Made by a program: the position numbers and the translations under genes. From Uranotaenia lowii (lineage: Eukaryota > Arthropoda > Insecta > Diptera > Culicidae): DNA of 64,000 bases. The notes under the pieces are model-generated. The model was not told where the DNA came from. It searched no databases and worked only from the letters and a program-made list of their open reading frames with translations. The stretch is taken from NCBI RefSeq assembly GCF_029784155.1, contig NC_073692.1:18602126-18666125 (forward strand), given 5' to 3'. Shown piece by piece: positions 13,871 through 25,347 of the stretch; positions within the stretch are counted from its first letter, which is position 1; each line of letters begins with the position of its first letter.

Positions 13871-15476
13871 CAGTGTTCGGCATTAAAGCGCTAATCGCTA
13901 ATTTGTCTGCTCCGTTTTTGTTAGATAATTATTGTTTTCATTTATTTTTATCACCAAACTTTTGTACTGCCAGATAGACAAACGTCACCACAAGTAATCA
14001 GTCAAGGAAGAATGCTGATACATGCTTTTTTCTAGTGTCTGGAGTTAAATCGCTAATCGCTAATTAGTCCGCTACTTTTTTGTCGACAAATTTATTTTCT
14101 TACGGGATTTCTGTTAAGAAAAAAGGATAAACAAACTCTAATATGTGCAATTATCAGTGTTCGGCATCGCTAACTGAAAAATTAGCGCCGCTAAACAAAT
14201 CGCTAACTCATACAAAGTTAGCGATCGCTAATTAAATACGTTTAATGTGCCAAAAAAGTTATCGCTTTAAGCTTAAAGCGCTAATCGCTAATCGCTAACT
14301 GTTTATTTACCAACATTAAGGCCGGAACAAATATAAAATTTTTCTGTAGTAACGCACTTCCCTCTTTCGATTTACCCAACTCCCCAAGGGGGAATTAATG
14401 AAGTTTCAAGTATTTAATTTAAAATAAGTTTGATCATATTTTCATAAAATAATATGAAGAAAACCAAAACTGTCAAAGCTAAGAGTTTTAACGAGTCTCT
14501 GTGTTCTATAAATTAAAACAAACGATTTCGAACAATTAAAGAAAGAGCAAAAGAACAGAATGTGAAAAATGGGAGCTATATCTCTCTTTTTTTTAATTTA
14601 AATTTTGGTTAAAAATTTACTCGATTTATCGGTTTTGTGCAAAGTAGATAGTATGCAATTTTGTTGCAAATAAATTTTTGTGCCATTCATTTTTTTTTGT
14701 TTTGGCATTATTTTACATAATCCTCATTTTAAATCTTTAACCTGCTTTCCCCTTTTTAAAATTTGCAGGAGCATTGTCAAACGTGAACATTTATACTATT
14801 TGAACTTAAAACGAAGGCTACAATAATGATTTTATCTTATTTCTATATGAACTGATCTGTAAAATCTTACAAAAAACTGTATTGTGGAAGTAAATAGCTC
14901 AGCAACTTGAAAAGAAATGCTGATGAAGAGATGTTGAAAATAGTTTTATATTGTTTAACTATAGTTATCTTCTTCCGTAAAATTTGCTAAAAAAAAGTGC
15001 TTAAAGAGAGAAATGACACTAAATACATTTTTTCTCTAACTCTAGTACGCATTCCTCCAATGAATCCAATTAAACAATCAGAGTGATGCACAATGTCACT
15101 TTGGCTTGATTAATGAAAAAAAGTTTATTCTATCACTAAGAATTTGAGAGATTGATACAAATATATGGCAGTTAGCGATCTTCAATTAGCGGAACCAAAA
15201 AATAGCGAAACTTTTCAATTCGCTAAATCAATCCAAACTTAGCGGCAAAATTAAACCGCTAACAAAAAGTTAGCGGACTAACTAGCGAATAGCGGATTAG
15301 CGCTTTTGTGCCGAACACTGGCAATTATTCAAGCAAGAATGCTGATAAATGTTATTCTCTATAAAGTGATGGAGTTTTTTCAGCCGTAAGTTCTCCAGAA
15401 ATAAAGTTAAAATATAAATATTAAAACAAAAATGTAGCGGACTAACTAGCGAATAGCGTTTTAATGCCGACCTCTG
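13871..15476. mobile_element. Outer hAT-type non-autonomous element
   Basis: The left end CAGTGTTCGGCATTAAAGCG pairs with a right end whose complement begins CAGAGGTCGGCATTAAAACG. The element is flanked by the perfect 8-bp target duplication GTATTGGG (13863-13870 and 15477-15484), the hallmark of hAT transposition. Sub-terminal sequence is rich in CGCTAATCGCTAATTAGTCCGC words. It contains no transposase and is split by a second hAT-type element at 14155-15320. Confidence 0.85.
14155..15320. mobile_element. Inner hAT-type element nested in the first
   Basis: Ends CAGTGTTCGGCA... and ...TGCCGAACACTG are flanked by the perfect 8-bp duplication GCAATTAT (14147-14154 and 15321-15328). Sub-terminal TAGCG words resemble those of the host element, so the two are related families. 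The 1,166-bp interior is non-coding and AT-rich. Its position shows that it inserted after the outer copy. Confidence 0.85.
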
Positions 15477-15485
15477 GTATTGGGT

Positions 15486-15905
15486 AAGGCTGCAAAAATT
15501 TTTTCAGCACGTATCCGGGCAATTTTATATAAAAACCTGGCAAAATCCGGGCATTTTATTTCAAAACTGACGACAAAAAATCCGGGTAATATCCGGGCAA
15601 ATTTTGTCAAAACCCAGAAATTACTCAACAAACATTAAAACAAATTTGAAAAAAATATTTATTTTCATCAAAATTCATCGAAGAATTGAAAATTGTATTT
15701 AAGGCTTCCAAAAAAACTTTCATGATAACTTTTATAAAACTTGCCTGAAAATTTCGTTTCGGAGGCGTGAATATTTGACAACACAATTTGATTTTTATTC
15801 GTTTGATTTGCCAAATAAAATGAATAAAACCGGGAAAAATTAAGGCATTTTCCGATAAAATCCGGGCAACCGGGCCGGGCCATATCCGGGCAATTTGCAA
15901 CCTTA
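15486..15905. mobile_element. CCGGGC-rich MITE, copy 1
   Basis: The ends AAGGCTGCAAAAATT and AATTTGCAACCTTA are inverted repeats, and the interior contains many ATCCGGGCAA words on both strands. It is flanked by GTATTGGGT (15477-15485) and GTATTGGCT (15906-15914), a 9-bp duplication with one mismatch. The left copy overlaps the hAT duplication, so both elements used the same target. Related copies lie at 23194-23692 and about 48645-49068. Confidence 0.75.
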
Positions 15906-16810
15906 GTATTGGCTAAACGGCTAAACATGAAGAAGCCAAATTTCGCTTTCTGACGCTACCTTGAAATCCATGATGGCAGCTTCGCTCAACTTTAAAATGC
16001 TGTTTATCATTGAAACTCGCATGAAATCCCCACAATATTGATATTGGATTTAAGGGCTAAACTACAAGAAGTCGAATTTCGCTTTCTGACACCATCATGA
16101 AATAGAAGATGGGGCATCCCGATTAACCCTAAAATGCTGTGATCGAATAAAATCACATGAAATCTCCACAATATGGGTATTGTGTGAAAGAAATAAACGA
16201 GTAGAACTCAAATTTCGCTATCTGGTGCCACCTAAGATGGTGACTCCCGCTGATCTTTAAAGTGCTGTAAATGGTCGAAAATCTCATTAAAATTTCTTGC
16301 GATTTTCAGTGATTTACAGCCTCCACCTTTGATTTCAAGATGACGTCAGAAAGCGAAATTCGACTTCCACTCATTAAGCCCTTGCACCCAATACCCATAA
16401 TATGGAATTTCAGTTATTCACAGCATTTTGAACTGCAACGGAAGCCGTTATCTTGGATTTCAAGTTGGCGTGAGATAGCCAAATTGGACTTCTTCTAGTT
16501 TACCATTTTACCCAATACCCATATTGTGGGGGTTTCATGCGATTTTCAGCCATTTACAGCATTTTCAAGTTGAGCGGATGAAACCATCTTGGATTTGAAG
16601 ATGGCGTCAAACCCTTTCACCCAATACCCATATTGTGGATGTTCCATGAGATTGTCAGTCATTTAAAGCTTTGAAAAGAATAGCTGAAGCCGCCAGCTTG
16701 GATTAATAATTGCGTCAAGCAACAAATTTTTTCACCTACTAGTTGGGTCCTTTCACTCAATACTCCTATTGTAGAAATATTCATACCACTTCCAGTGATT
16801 TGAAGTATTT

Positions 16811-19330
16811 CAAAGATTTTTATATATATTTTTTATATTTAACTCAAAAATAACACACATGACTTATCAAAAATGTGTAAAAATGGGAGTTCCAATTCAA
16901 ACATGTGCATTCTACCCTGAGCGTGTCCTGTTTTGACATCTTCATCGAGAATCGTCGTCTAATTTCATAGCGGTTTGAAAATCAAGCACTGCGTGCCTTT
17001 ATAGAACATGCTTATTAAACTTAAAAAAAACTTCTTGGTTTATGTTTCATTGAAGTTTCAATAGAGCATTCTGAACTTTTTCTAAACAACTTCAACAGTA
17101 TATTTAGTAAAAGCTTTATAAGCGTTTTCAGAACTACATGAAAACAAATGGTTTCGACCCTTTCTGAATGGAACGCGCGAATCTAAGTTTAACATGTGAA
17201 TTGAGTGTACTTAAGTTCCGTTGTGGTAATTCGGCTCATATTTGAAATACTATCATCAAAGGAGAGAGTTAAAAGGAAACCATTAAATCACGCACGAAAG
17301 GAAAGGTTTTAATAAATATAATTGATCGTTATCAGTTTAACCATCTGTCTACTACGTACGCATCGAGCATCCACCCAATCATAACGCGCAACCGATCGGC
17401 CCACCATTAGATACTTAAGCCTCGAGGGTATTACTTTAATTGATTTGCCTTCATCGCGATAGATAACAACACACATTTGCGGGATCCGCGCTTTGAATAG
17501 TGAATTTGCAATTCTCCGATGGCGCGTTAATGTGAATGTACCAAATACCCTCTCCCTGCGCAATGCTTATTCTCAATCATCATCGCGCGATCGAGCAACG
17601 AACGAACGGTTCTTTGCTCCTAATGGTGTGTTAGCCCTTTCGAGAGGAGAAAGAGGACGACGAGGGAAAGCTTAAAACACAGTTGGTCCTACGCGGAACA
17701 GACCGACGGAGACGATGATGATGTGTTGCACAATTTCTGCATACGTAAGCAGCAACCAACCAAGCAGATTTGCTGCAGCGCAGCGCGGAGACAATTTCTT
17801 CGTAGACACACCGGGGACCTAGGACAGGGCCGATGATCGAGAGCCCCCCTATTCGCAGATAGGTAATAGGAAATGAAAATCCGTTTCGATGTGGACGGGC
17901 TGACTGGAACGATTTGTGAGCTGAGCCCATTTAACGCGTTCGCGCACCAATCTTTTGCATGCATCGTTGGTCGCGACTTGCGACTTGCGCCAGTTGCGCG
18001 ATTCTACTTATGAAGCGCGGAAAACGGCACCGCGGGGCAACACGCTAAGAGACTGGCTGCAGAGAAATGTCACCATAATAAATGCATTTTGTCATGCGGA
18101 AATGGATTTGCTGCGATGGAAAATCGATGAAGAACTTCAGAGTGTTTCAGGCCCAGCCATGGAGTCATTTCTTTAGTTACGAATGGAGCGCACCGAAGGT
18201 GGCATGATTTAATTACCTGGTCGCACGCAGCAAATAACAGAACTTATCGCTTCGCGCTGTGGACCTTCTTGTTAGCTGGTTCAGTTCAAGTTCTCCCGAG
18301 GATTTTTTCGAATCGCCTTCAACCGCCCGGTGTGCAAAAATTAAACAGCGCGAACTAACTTGGGACTGGGCTGGAGGTACGCACGCGCATGAAGTCATCT
18401 CGAGGGGTTGGGCTGCGGCCATTAGCTTAATGACCGATTGAAATAAACCGGCGGCCGTACAAAATTGTTGCTGCTAGGTGGACTTAAGTCGCAAATTTCT
18501 TCCACCAAGCTGGCATGTCGATTTCCTGTTTGTTTTCGCAAAGCACAGCCACCAGCGCCATTCGGTTAAAGCTGTCTCGGAAGTCGTTATGGATGATTTT
18601 TTTTCCTCCACGAGCGATTGTGATAACTAAAGCAAACAGACGAGTTTTCTCCCGGAGCTCTTTTGGGATGGTAATCCAATCAAGCGTGAATTCCGATTTG
18701 GATGAAATATTGCAAATTGCTCTATTATGTTAGTTTGCGATAAAGCTCTTAGCGGAAGCCTGAATTTCAATATTTTAGATACACATAGATTTAGTGTTTT
18801 AGTTTAGATCTGCTTTCATATTGAACTTACGTCATTCACCTTGACGAGATTAGTCTCAAGAAATCAATAGATTTCATCTGGAACATTTGATTTGATTGTT
18901 TTGAAAATGTTGGCATTTTAAAGTGAACGATGGGATTTTCGTGAGAAAATGGATTCTCTTTCTTCGGTCATAAATTTTTAGCTGCTTGTTAACGAATATA
19001 TATTTTGCAATAAAAGGAGCATTTCCCAATTATGGTTCTGAAAAGAGCCCATTTTGGAGAAGTACACATTTGTGGTAACATTTCCTTTGGGTGCAGTTAT
19101 CGTTTTTTGGAAAATAAAAGCTGCGAACCATAGAACAAATTTTCTGCTGACCATTTTAGGTGAATTTAATTTCTTGGGGGTAAAGCATAAAAAATGTCCG
19201 CAAACGTTATGTAAAGCATTCTTTGTAATACTACTTTATAAAAGCTTGGTTTACCAACGGAAAAGGTCGATGTTGGAAATAGGTTAAGAACAGATAAATT
19301 CCAATCCCACATTCACACATTCTGACAGCA
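16811..19330. other. Unassigned sequence, partly GC-richer
   Basis: 17,300-18,700 is less AT-rich than its neighbours and free of the repeat families found elsewhere in the window, so it may be unique host DNA. Several overlapping frames under 100 codons exist there, but none has a known domain or convincing splice signals. I cannot support a gene. Confidence 0.4.
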
Positions 19331-19535
19331 AGCTCAGAATCGTGAGAAAACGCTTTAAAAGACCAGAAAATGCATTTTAAAGTTGTGATTCCAAATTAAG
19401 CTCAGAATAGCGAAAAACGCTTCTAAAGGCCAGAAAACGCATTTTCTAGTTGTGATCCCAAATTAAGCCCAGAATCGCGAGAAAACGCTTCTAAAGGCTA
19501 GAAAACGCATTTTAAAGTTGGGATCCGAAACAAAT
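19331..19535. repeat. 67-68-bp tandem repeat, three units
   Basis: Three consecutive units each read approximately AGCTCAGAATCGCGAGAAAA, then CGCTTCTAAAGGCCAGAAAA, then CGCATTTTAAAGTTGTGAT. Starts at about 19333, 19401 and 19468 give periods of 68 and 67 bp. The region is non-coding. Confidence 0.75.
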
Positions 19536-22500
19536 TTACAATACCTACAACATAAATATTAGAGTGCCAATGGAAGTATGGGTAAAAATCTTTCATCGAA
19601 TTTCAAAAACCAACCAAATACATTTGGTTGACTGCCCCAAAAAACTGACCTGTGCACATTTCAACTCAATCGAATTTGATTGAGGAATGCTTCAAAGCGC
19701 TCAAAGTTTCGATTTTTCGGAACCTCAGAAATCACCTTAAGGTGGATAAAAGAAAATCGAGGAAATCCAAAATTTTGTTTTGATGCCAAATGACTTCATA
19801 TTTATAAAATGTTGAGATTTGTGATGTTGACTTTTTGGGATTTTTTTTTGCGAAAAATGAGTTTAAGAATTGGAATTTAAAAAAAATTGCAACTCGCTCC
19901 AAACCTCATGAAGACTCTGAGGTGGTACATTTATTATGGAAATGAGATTTTTTTCATCTTTCGTGTTTTTTTCTGCGTGTTTGATGTAAAATAACTCGAA
20001 TTTTCGATTCTATTCAAATCAGATTTCATGCAATTTTGTTGCATACAAGGTTTTGATCAATTTATTCTAATTTATTGTTTTTTTGCATTTTTTTTTCATA
20101 TCCCTCTCTTGTGCTATAATTCAAGAGACCTAGATCAGGCAAAAAGATAATCGCTGCAGCATTTTTGTAGCATTTTTTTCCTAATTTTGACAGAAAACTG
20201 AGCACTTTTTGAAAAAAATTCTAATTGTTTAAGATAAAAACACTTGCCTTAACGAAACAGAATCAACTAAACTACTGTTTTATAGATAAGGCATGCTCAG
20301 TTTGGTGAAATTTGTAAACCTGTTGAATACAAAACTCTCTCAAAGACTCAAAAAAGTTTTAATAATGATCATTCTAATGAACCAAAATTTTCTAGCTACT
20401 CACTGGTCGGTGATTTAATCAGACCAATTTGACATTCGAGCGTTTTTTTCTGTTTTCCAGCCCTGGCAGAAGACAGAAGAAGAATTTCAAATTTGTTCCG
20501 GCCGAACTAAGTAAATTTTACCTTTTTTATTTTCCGTGAGAGTATTGTCATGAACAAAATAAATGAAAAAAATTGTTTTAGATTTTTATAGACAAATAAA
20601 ATATGCTGCTATAACTTTAAATAAGTTTACCTATAATTTGCAGAAAACAAAAGTATTTTTAAAGCAATGGTTTTTGAGATATATGTAGGCTATTGATTTC
20701 ATTTATTCAGTTTCAATTAAGTCGTATGAACCAATATAGACAAAATTTAGTTATTGCCTGCAAACGATTGATAATTTTAAGAAAATGATTTGAATACAAG
20801 ACGTAAAATGTCTAAAATGTAATGGGAAAGGTCGTAAGAGCAAGTTTACAAGTACATATAACTGTATGCATGCCTGAAATGAATACCTATCTTTTTTTCA
20901 TCTATTTTTGTATCGCCTATAAAATTTTCAGGTAATTTTGAGCGGTATCTCAATTACTGGAATTAAAAATCTCTGACAAAACTTGATGTCACAGATAATC
21001 AAGCAAACGTATTTGACAGTTTTAACTGGAGAGGATTCAGAAAACTAAAAAAAAATTTAAGAAAGTAAATAAGTTGAGCGGTTGAGGGTTTACCATTACG
21101 TTCGAATATCTCCGTGTTGGAAGTTGTTTTTATGCTCAAACTCAGAGCAAGATATCGCAGCTTCAACTACATACCTGAAAAAAGAAAAAAAAATGTAAAA
21201 AGGTTATAACACTTCTGAGAAAAAAAATAAATATTGTACATGAATCATAAAAAATAACGCTTTACGAAAGCTTTCGTGAAAATTGAACATTCAGATATCA
21301 CTTTGAAGCCGTCTAGTTAAATTCACGGATTAGTTTATTGAAGCTAAATTTAAAAAATGAGATAGTAAAAACGATTGACTTTTTGAAAAAGCTTCAGTTA
21401 TCAATTTCTGAAGCCATTATTTATTTCCAAGGACCCGTTAAATAAGGCGAGTGAGTAGTTGATTTATAACTTGTTTGCCAGAAAACTAGTATTATGGGTT
21501 CAGTAACTGTAAAGATAAACTAGGCTCAATTTATGCATTCAAGCTCTTCAAATATTTACATTGGATTGGCTGACCGACCAGTTTGGCGCCCACCAGGCAG
21601 GCACCTGCCGAGCAGGAATAAAAAAAAAGCTGATCCGCGAAAATCTAGTTCACCTTACATCCATTTTATAACCTGTCCCAAATCAAATTTATCCCACCAA
21701 CCCAGGAGAGAGGGTTTGATAGCCGAAGAAATATTTTCTCCTATTTGATTTCCCATTATAGTATTTCCAACAGGAAGGCTCTGTCTGCCGCGAGGGACCA
21801 GAAGCGGTCAGAGCCACAGCTTCCAGTTTTTTTTAATCCACCTTCTCCCTCATCTTCGGTGAATGGGTTGGAAGGTTGGTAGTTACAAAAGCGCCGTAAT
21901 TGAGGACGCTTCTATCACCAAAAGCGAAGGGAATGTAAAAAAAACGACATGCAAATCAAGTTCTTTCATTTATGTTCGTTTTTTTCAACTTTTTGAGGGG
22001 GGAAAGAAATCCATGCAAGCATATCTGCTTTCCTCCCTTTTTGAGCGAGAAACACCAGACACATCTTATCGGTATTTTCACTCTGTTCAGCTGGTCTTTG
22101 AATTCTGCCACGAAGGCATCCCATCAAGAAAACTCGGTATCAGATTTTCGCAAGCGTTCTTCATTCTCTCTCTGCTGCCAGCCAGCGGGAGCTTCACGGT
22201 TTTTAACAAACTTGTTCGACGCTGCTTTAGGCATCAGATTAGATTTCTCTGGGGAAATAAGAGCGTCGTCGCTCCGATGGTTGCTCTTTCAAGTGTAAAT
22301 TTTACTGATCCCAGCGAGACGACGACCTGGCCCTTCTTATACTCCAATGGCTAATGTCCGGCCAGACATGGCTCCGCTCGATAGCATCTGTTGATTGTTG
22401 TTGAATCCGATGGTTCTTTTTTGCGGCATCAAAAACCTTCAGGACATTCCCTTCCCACCATCCCCACGCTCCCTTTTTCTTTGATCCGATCGTCTTCTCA

Positions 22501-23193
22501 CTGGAGCGGGTTATATCTCGTTCCGAACGACCTGGATGCAACTCCGTGGATGACCGACCGGATTTCAACCATTTTAGGTCACATACGACGAAAAAGCGAT
22601 AGCACTTCCCCAAAGAATCATAGAAAATGGGTCAAAGCTATCTAGCAACGGGTGCCCTGCTGCACGTGATGGTTTTAAGATGACTCACGAAATGAAAAAA
22701 GAAAAAACAGTGAACCAGCATCTCTCGAATTGTTAACAGTAGGAAACGGTACTCTAGCGGAGCTATTTAGTCAGAAATAAAGACACTCCCACACGAATTC
22801 CGGATGCCACCAAACGAAAATGATGAGGTGGGTCATTGGCTATTCGAAAGGGAACTGAATGTGTCAAATTTTCTTTTCAACATTCAGATGAGCTTGGATG
22901 TTATGGAAACCAGCTTCAAAAATAATTTTGAAAAAATAAACACTTACACCCGAACTCACTATAGTCCTTTTTTAAATGGTCTGTAAAACATTTTGTATTG
23001 TCAGTGCATTATAAACATTTAAGTTTGAAGTAAATTTGGAGCTCATCGCTCAATTTTTTTTTGCAATCTAAAATTTTGAGAACTGCTTTTATTTTATCTG
23101 TAGTTATCAGTTCCGTACTGCAGACTATACAGTAAATAAAGTGGTAACATTCCATTTTGTATAAAAACAACTGTTGTAACTGACAACCATGTA
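19536..23193. other. AT-rich sequence, no supported gene
   Basis: No recognised element. The stretch 21,530-22,720 is GC-richer and holds a 163-codon frame (21863-22354 plus) and an overlapping minus frame (22302-22613). Neither resembles a known protein, and each is shadowed by other frames of similar length, so I treat them as chance. Confidence 0.4.
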
Positions 23194-23692
23194 TAAGGTT
23201 GCCAGAATTTTTTCCACTCCCATCCAGGCCTAGCAATTCCGGTCATTTTTTCAAAAAAACCTGGCAAAATCCGGGCATGGATTTCAATTTTGCAAATCCA
23301 AAAACCGGGCAAAAACCGGGCAAAATTTAGGTGTTATTATATATAAAAGCAAAGAAAAAATGCAAAAAAATCGAAATTGATATTTTATTAATTAATTGCG
23401 GACTTCCAACAACTTTTTGGAACACTTAAATATTTAAAGGTTTATAAAAGTAAATCAGCGAAATTATTTGAAACAACCGTTGAAAATTTCCATACCGATA
23501 ATCGATTTTGCTGAAACTTACTCAAAAACTTTGATTTTTTTTTTGGTTTCTTTGTGAAAATTGTGGGAAAATCCGGGCAATATCCGGACTTTTTTCACGA
23601 TAACCGGGCAACCGGGCCGGACCGGACTTTCTCGAAATTTTGCATCAAATATCCGGGCAAACCCGGATAAAACCGGGCAATCTGGCAAGCTT
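23194..23692. mobile_element. CCGGGC-rich MITE, copy 2
   Basis: The ends TAAGGTTGCCAGA and TCTGGCAAGCTT are near-perfect inverted repeats. The element is flanked by the perfect 9-bp duplication AACCATGTA (23185-23193 and 23693-23701). The interior repeats ATCCGGGCAAT, CCGGGCCGGACCGG and related words and does not code. A 9-bp duplication fits Mutator-like elements best, but that is inference. Confidence 0.8.
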
Positions 23693-23701
23693 AACCATGT
23701 A

Positions 23702-23929
23702 GCATATTAAAGACGATCCCACGTTTTTGGTCACATCCCGAACGGAGGCAGTCTTCCTAATGGCGTAAAAACGCATGACTTTCCGGTCCAAAGATTTGTC
23801 CACCGGACCCAGTCTCCGCCCAGATTTGTTTTTGTCCCCGAAGATGCCTTCCTCTCCATACTTTCGAATAGCATTTCGAACTGCTTCAATGCTTACTTCT
23901 TTCATTTTCGCAAACTGACTCGTGCTCAT
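23702..23929 (-). pseudogene. Tc1/mariner-like transposase N-terminal fragment
   Basis: Read on the minus strand from 23929, the frame contains VSIEAVRNAIRKYGEEGIF, then KNKSGRRLGPVDKSLDR and TASVRDVTKNVG. This fits the first helix-turn-helix of a Tc1/mariner transposase, the following GRP/GRR-type linker and the start of the second helix-turn-helix, the parts that bind the transposon ends. About 72 codons remain. The catalytic DDE/D domain is absent, and the CCGGGC MITE at 23194-23692 lies directly downstream, so the gene is truncated. No partner terminal repeat was identified. Confidence 0.6.
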
Positions 23930-24762
23930 ACATAATGGGACACCTTATAGGAGCATATCGGTTGCATCGTATCCACGCAGAGTTTTGTATTATCTGCAGC
24001 CGCTTTGTTTGCGTATCTGGTGCATGAAGCAAAGTTGTAGAGCGACAGTCAAAGTACGGCATAATTTTACGTAGATTATTTTCACCAGAAAGTCACGTAT
24101 CTACACCCAAAATTCAGCCTCTATGCCAATCGTGAGTAATCAATATCATAGCATCATTGCCATAAGAACAGAACGCGACCGGGAATGATTCAATTTGCGA
24201 CCGCCGGCATTTTCAGTTTCCTTCAGAAGACAAAGGACTACCTTGAAAGGAGGCCAAATGCTAGGAAGCTATCGTTGTGCGTTTTTTGCGATCAATCAGG
24301 TGGCAGAAAGACTATGAAAAATATATTTCTTCCTGCATGAAGGTAAGTAGTACACTGGGTTTTATTTTCTTGTTCCTGGTATAAATTATCCAATAGGATG
24401 AAAATCTCATAAAATGTTTTTCTAGGTTCGCTTGAATGTAGTGGTCATGAATTCTTTTGCTTGAGAGCTCGAGTCCTTATGCCAGTAGTGCTTTTTCAAA
24501 CATATCATCCTTGGCATAGTACACTTTTCAGCGCATTTTCGGCACAGAGATTTGCTAAATTGACATGGAATTTTGCAATTCTATGGGTGTATTTATTCGG
24601 CAAAGTGTCTGATTTACCATGATAATCTTCCCAAAAGTATATTAGACACAATAGCCACATGTAACCGTTATTTAAATGAGTATGCCAGTATTTTTTTTGT
24701 ATGTCTAAGCAATCATTTACTAAAAGGTTAAGGCATCTCTTAAAACAATAAGTCTGTACGAA
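23930..24762. other. Unassigned sequence upstream of the LINE insertion
   Basis: No gene or repeat that I can support. It ends at the 13-bp target duplication of the LINE (24763-24775). Confidence 0.4.
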
Positions 24763-24807
24763 ACAATACTTTTCGTTTATTTATTTTTATTTACATAGTA
24801 TTCCGTC

Positions 24808-24968
24808 TCACGACATAACTTGACGAACAAAATTCCTAAAATTCACTCGGTCCATGGCAACCGTTCTCCAATTCCTCGGGCATCCCACGTTCGCCAGATC
24901 CCGCTCCACTTGGTCTAACCACCTCGCTCGTTGTGCCCCCGCTCGTCTTGTTCTTACCGGATTCGTAG
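24808..24968 (-). pseudogene. LINE ORF C-terminus (distal piece)
   Basis: This is the last ~53 codons of the LINE open reading frame, ending at the TGA at 24808-24810. It reads RRAGAQRARWLDQVERDL and then VGCPRNWRTVAMDRVNFR, a common C-terminal tail of RTE-like polyproteins, whose role is unclear. The upstream part of the frame lies 7.7 kb away at 32686 and beyond, because the BEL element inserted here. The 5-bp duplication CGTAG marks both sides, and the two ends are in register across it. Confidence 0.8.
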
Positions 24969-25306
24969 TGTTACGCCGCAAAGTAGTATGCGCTTATTGA
25001 TAGGTGTTGACAACGAGCATCCCCTCGCTGCTAGGCGATGACATCTTCAAAAGGAAACCGTCGATAATTGTCATCGAAACAGGAGTACGAAAACAGATGC
25101 TAAAGTATTACGAGGAATGAAACACTTCTAGATAGACTGATTTTGGTCAGCTTCAAAGCTAAATTTGAAGAAGGTTAGGAGAGCACTAAAATGTAAGCAC
25201 TAAATGAACTTACTATCCAACTACAATTTGCTAATTTTTATAATAAATTTTAGCTTTGAAGCTGACCAAAATCAGTCTATCTAGAAGTGTTTCATTCCTC
25301 GTAATA
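24969..25306 (+). repeat. BEL 5' LTR, internally rearranged (338 bp)
   Basis: Bases 24969-25109 match the first 141 bp of the 3' LTR and 25161-25306 match its last 146 bp. Between them, the 392 bp present in the 3' LTR are missing and replaced by 51 bp that are the reverse complement of the LTR 3' end. With microhomology the inverted pair is 25103-25163 / 25249-25309, 61 bp per arm with an 85-bp spacer. Loss of the middle of the LTR has probably removed promoter sequence. Confidence 0.9.
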
Positions 25307-25347
25307 CTTCAAAGATTTTATTTCTGATTACTAAGAATCAACTGAAT

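Larger units (their letters stand above)
13600..16810. repeat. Array of ~133-bp repeats in two inverted arms
   Basis: Units recur about every 130-135 bp and contain a self-complementary ATCTTGAAATTCAAGAT core followed by GGCGGCTT, TTTAAAATGCTGTAAATGAC and a CACAATAT-GGGTATTGGGTGAAAGGG tail. Units run forward at about 13600-13870 and 15906-16290, then inverted from about 16300 to 16810, so the array is a fold-back with its centre near 16295. The same unit forms part of the arms of the three large fold-back elements at 42.7-47.2 and 61.1-63.3 kb. Two hAT-type elements and a MITE are inserted in the forward arm. Terminal repeats like those of the other fold-back copies are absent here. Confidence 0.75.

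Noticed and set aside
21863..22354. 163-codon plus-strand frame
   Set aside because: Composition and overlapping frames give no sign of a real protein.
24969..25306. The short 5' LTR as a solo LTR or a different BEL subfamily
   Set aside because: The retained 287 bp are identical to the 3' LTR, and the outer 5-bp duplication matches across the whole element.
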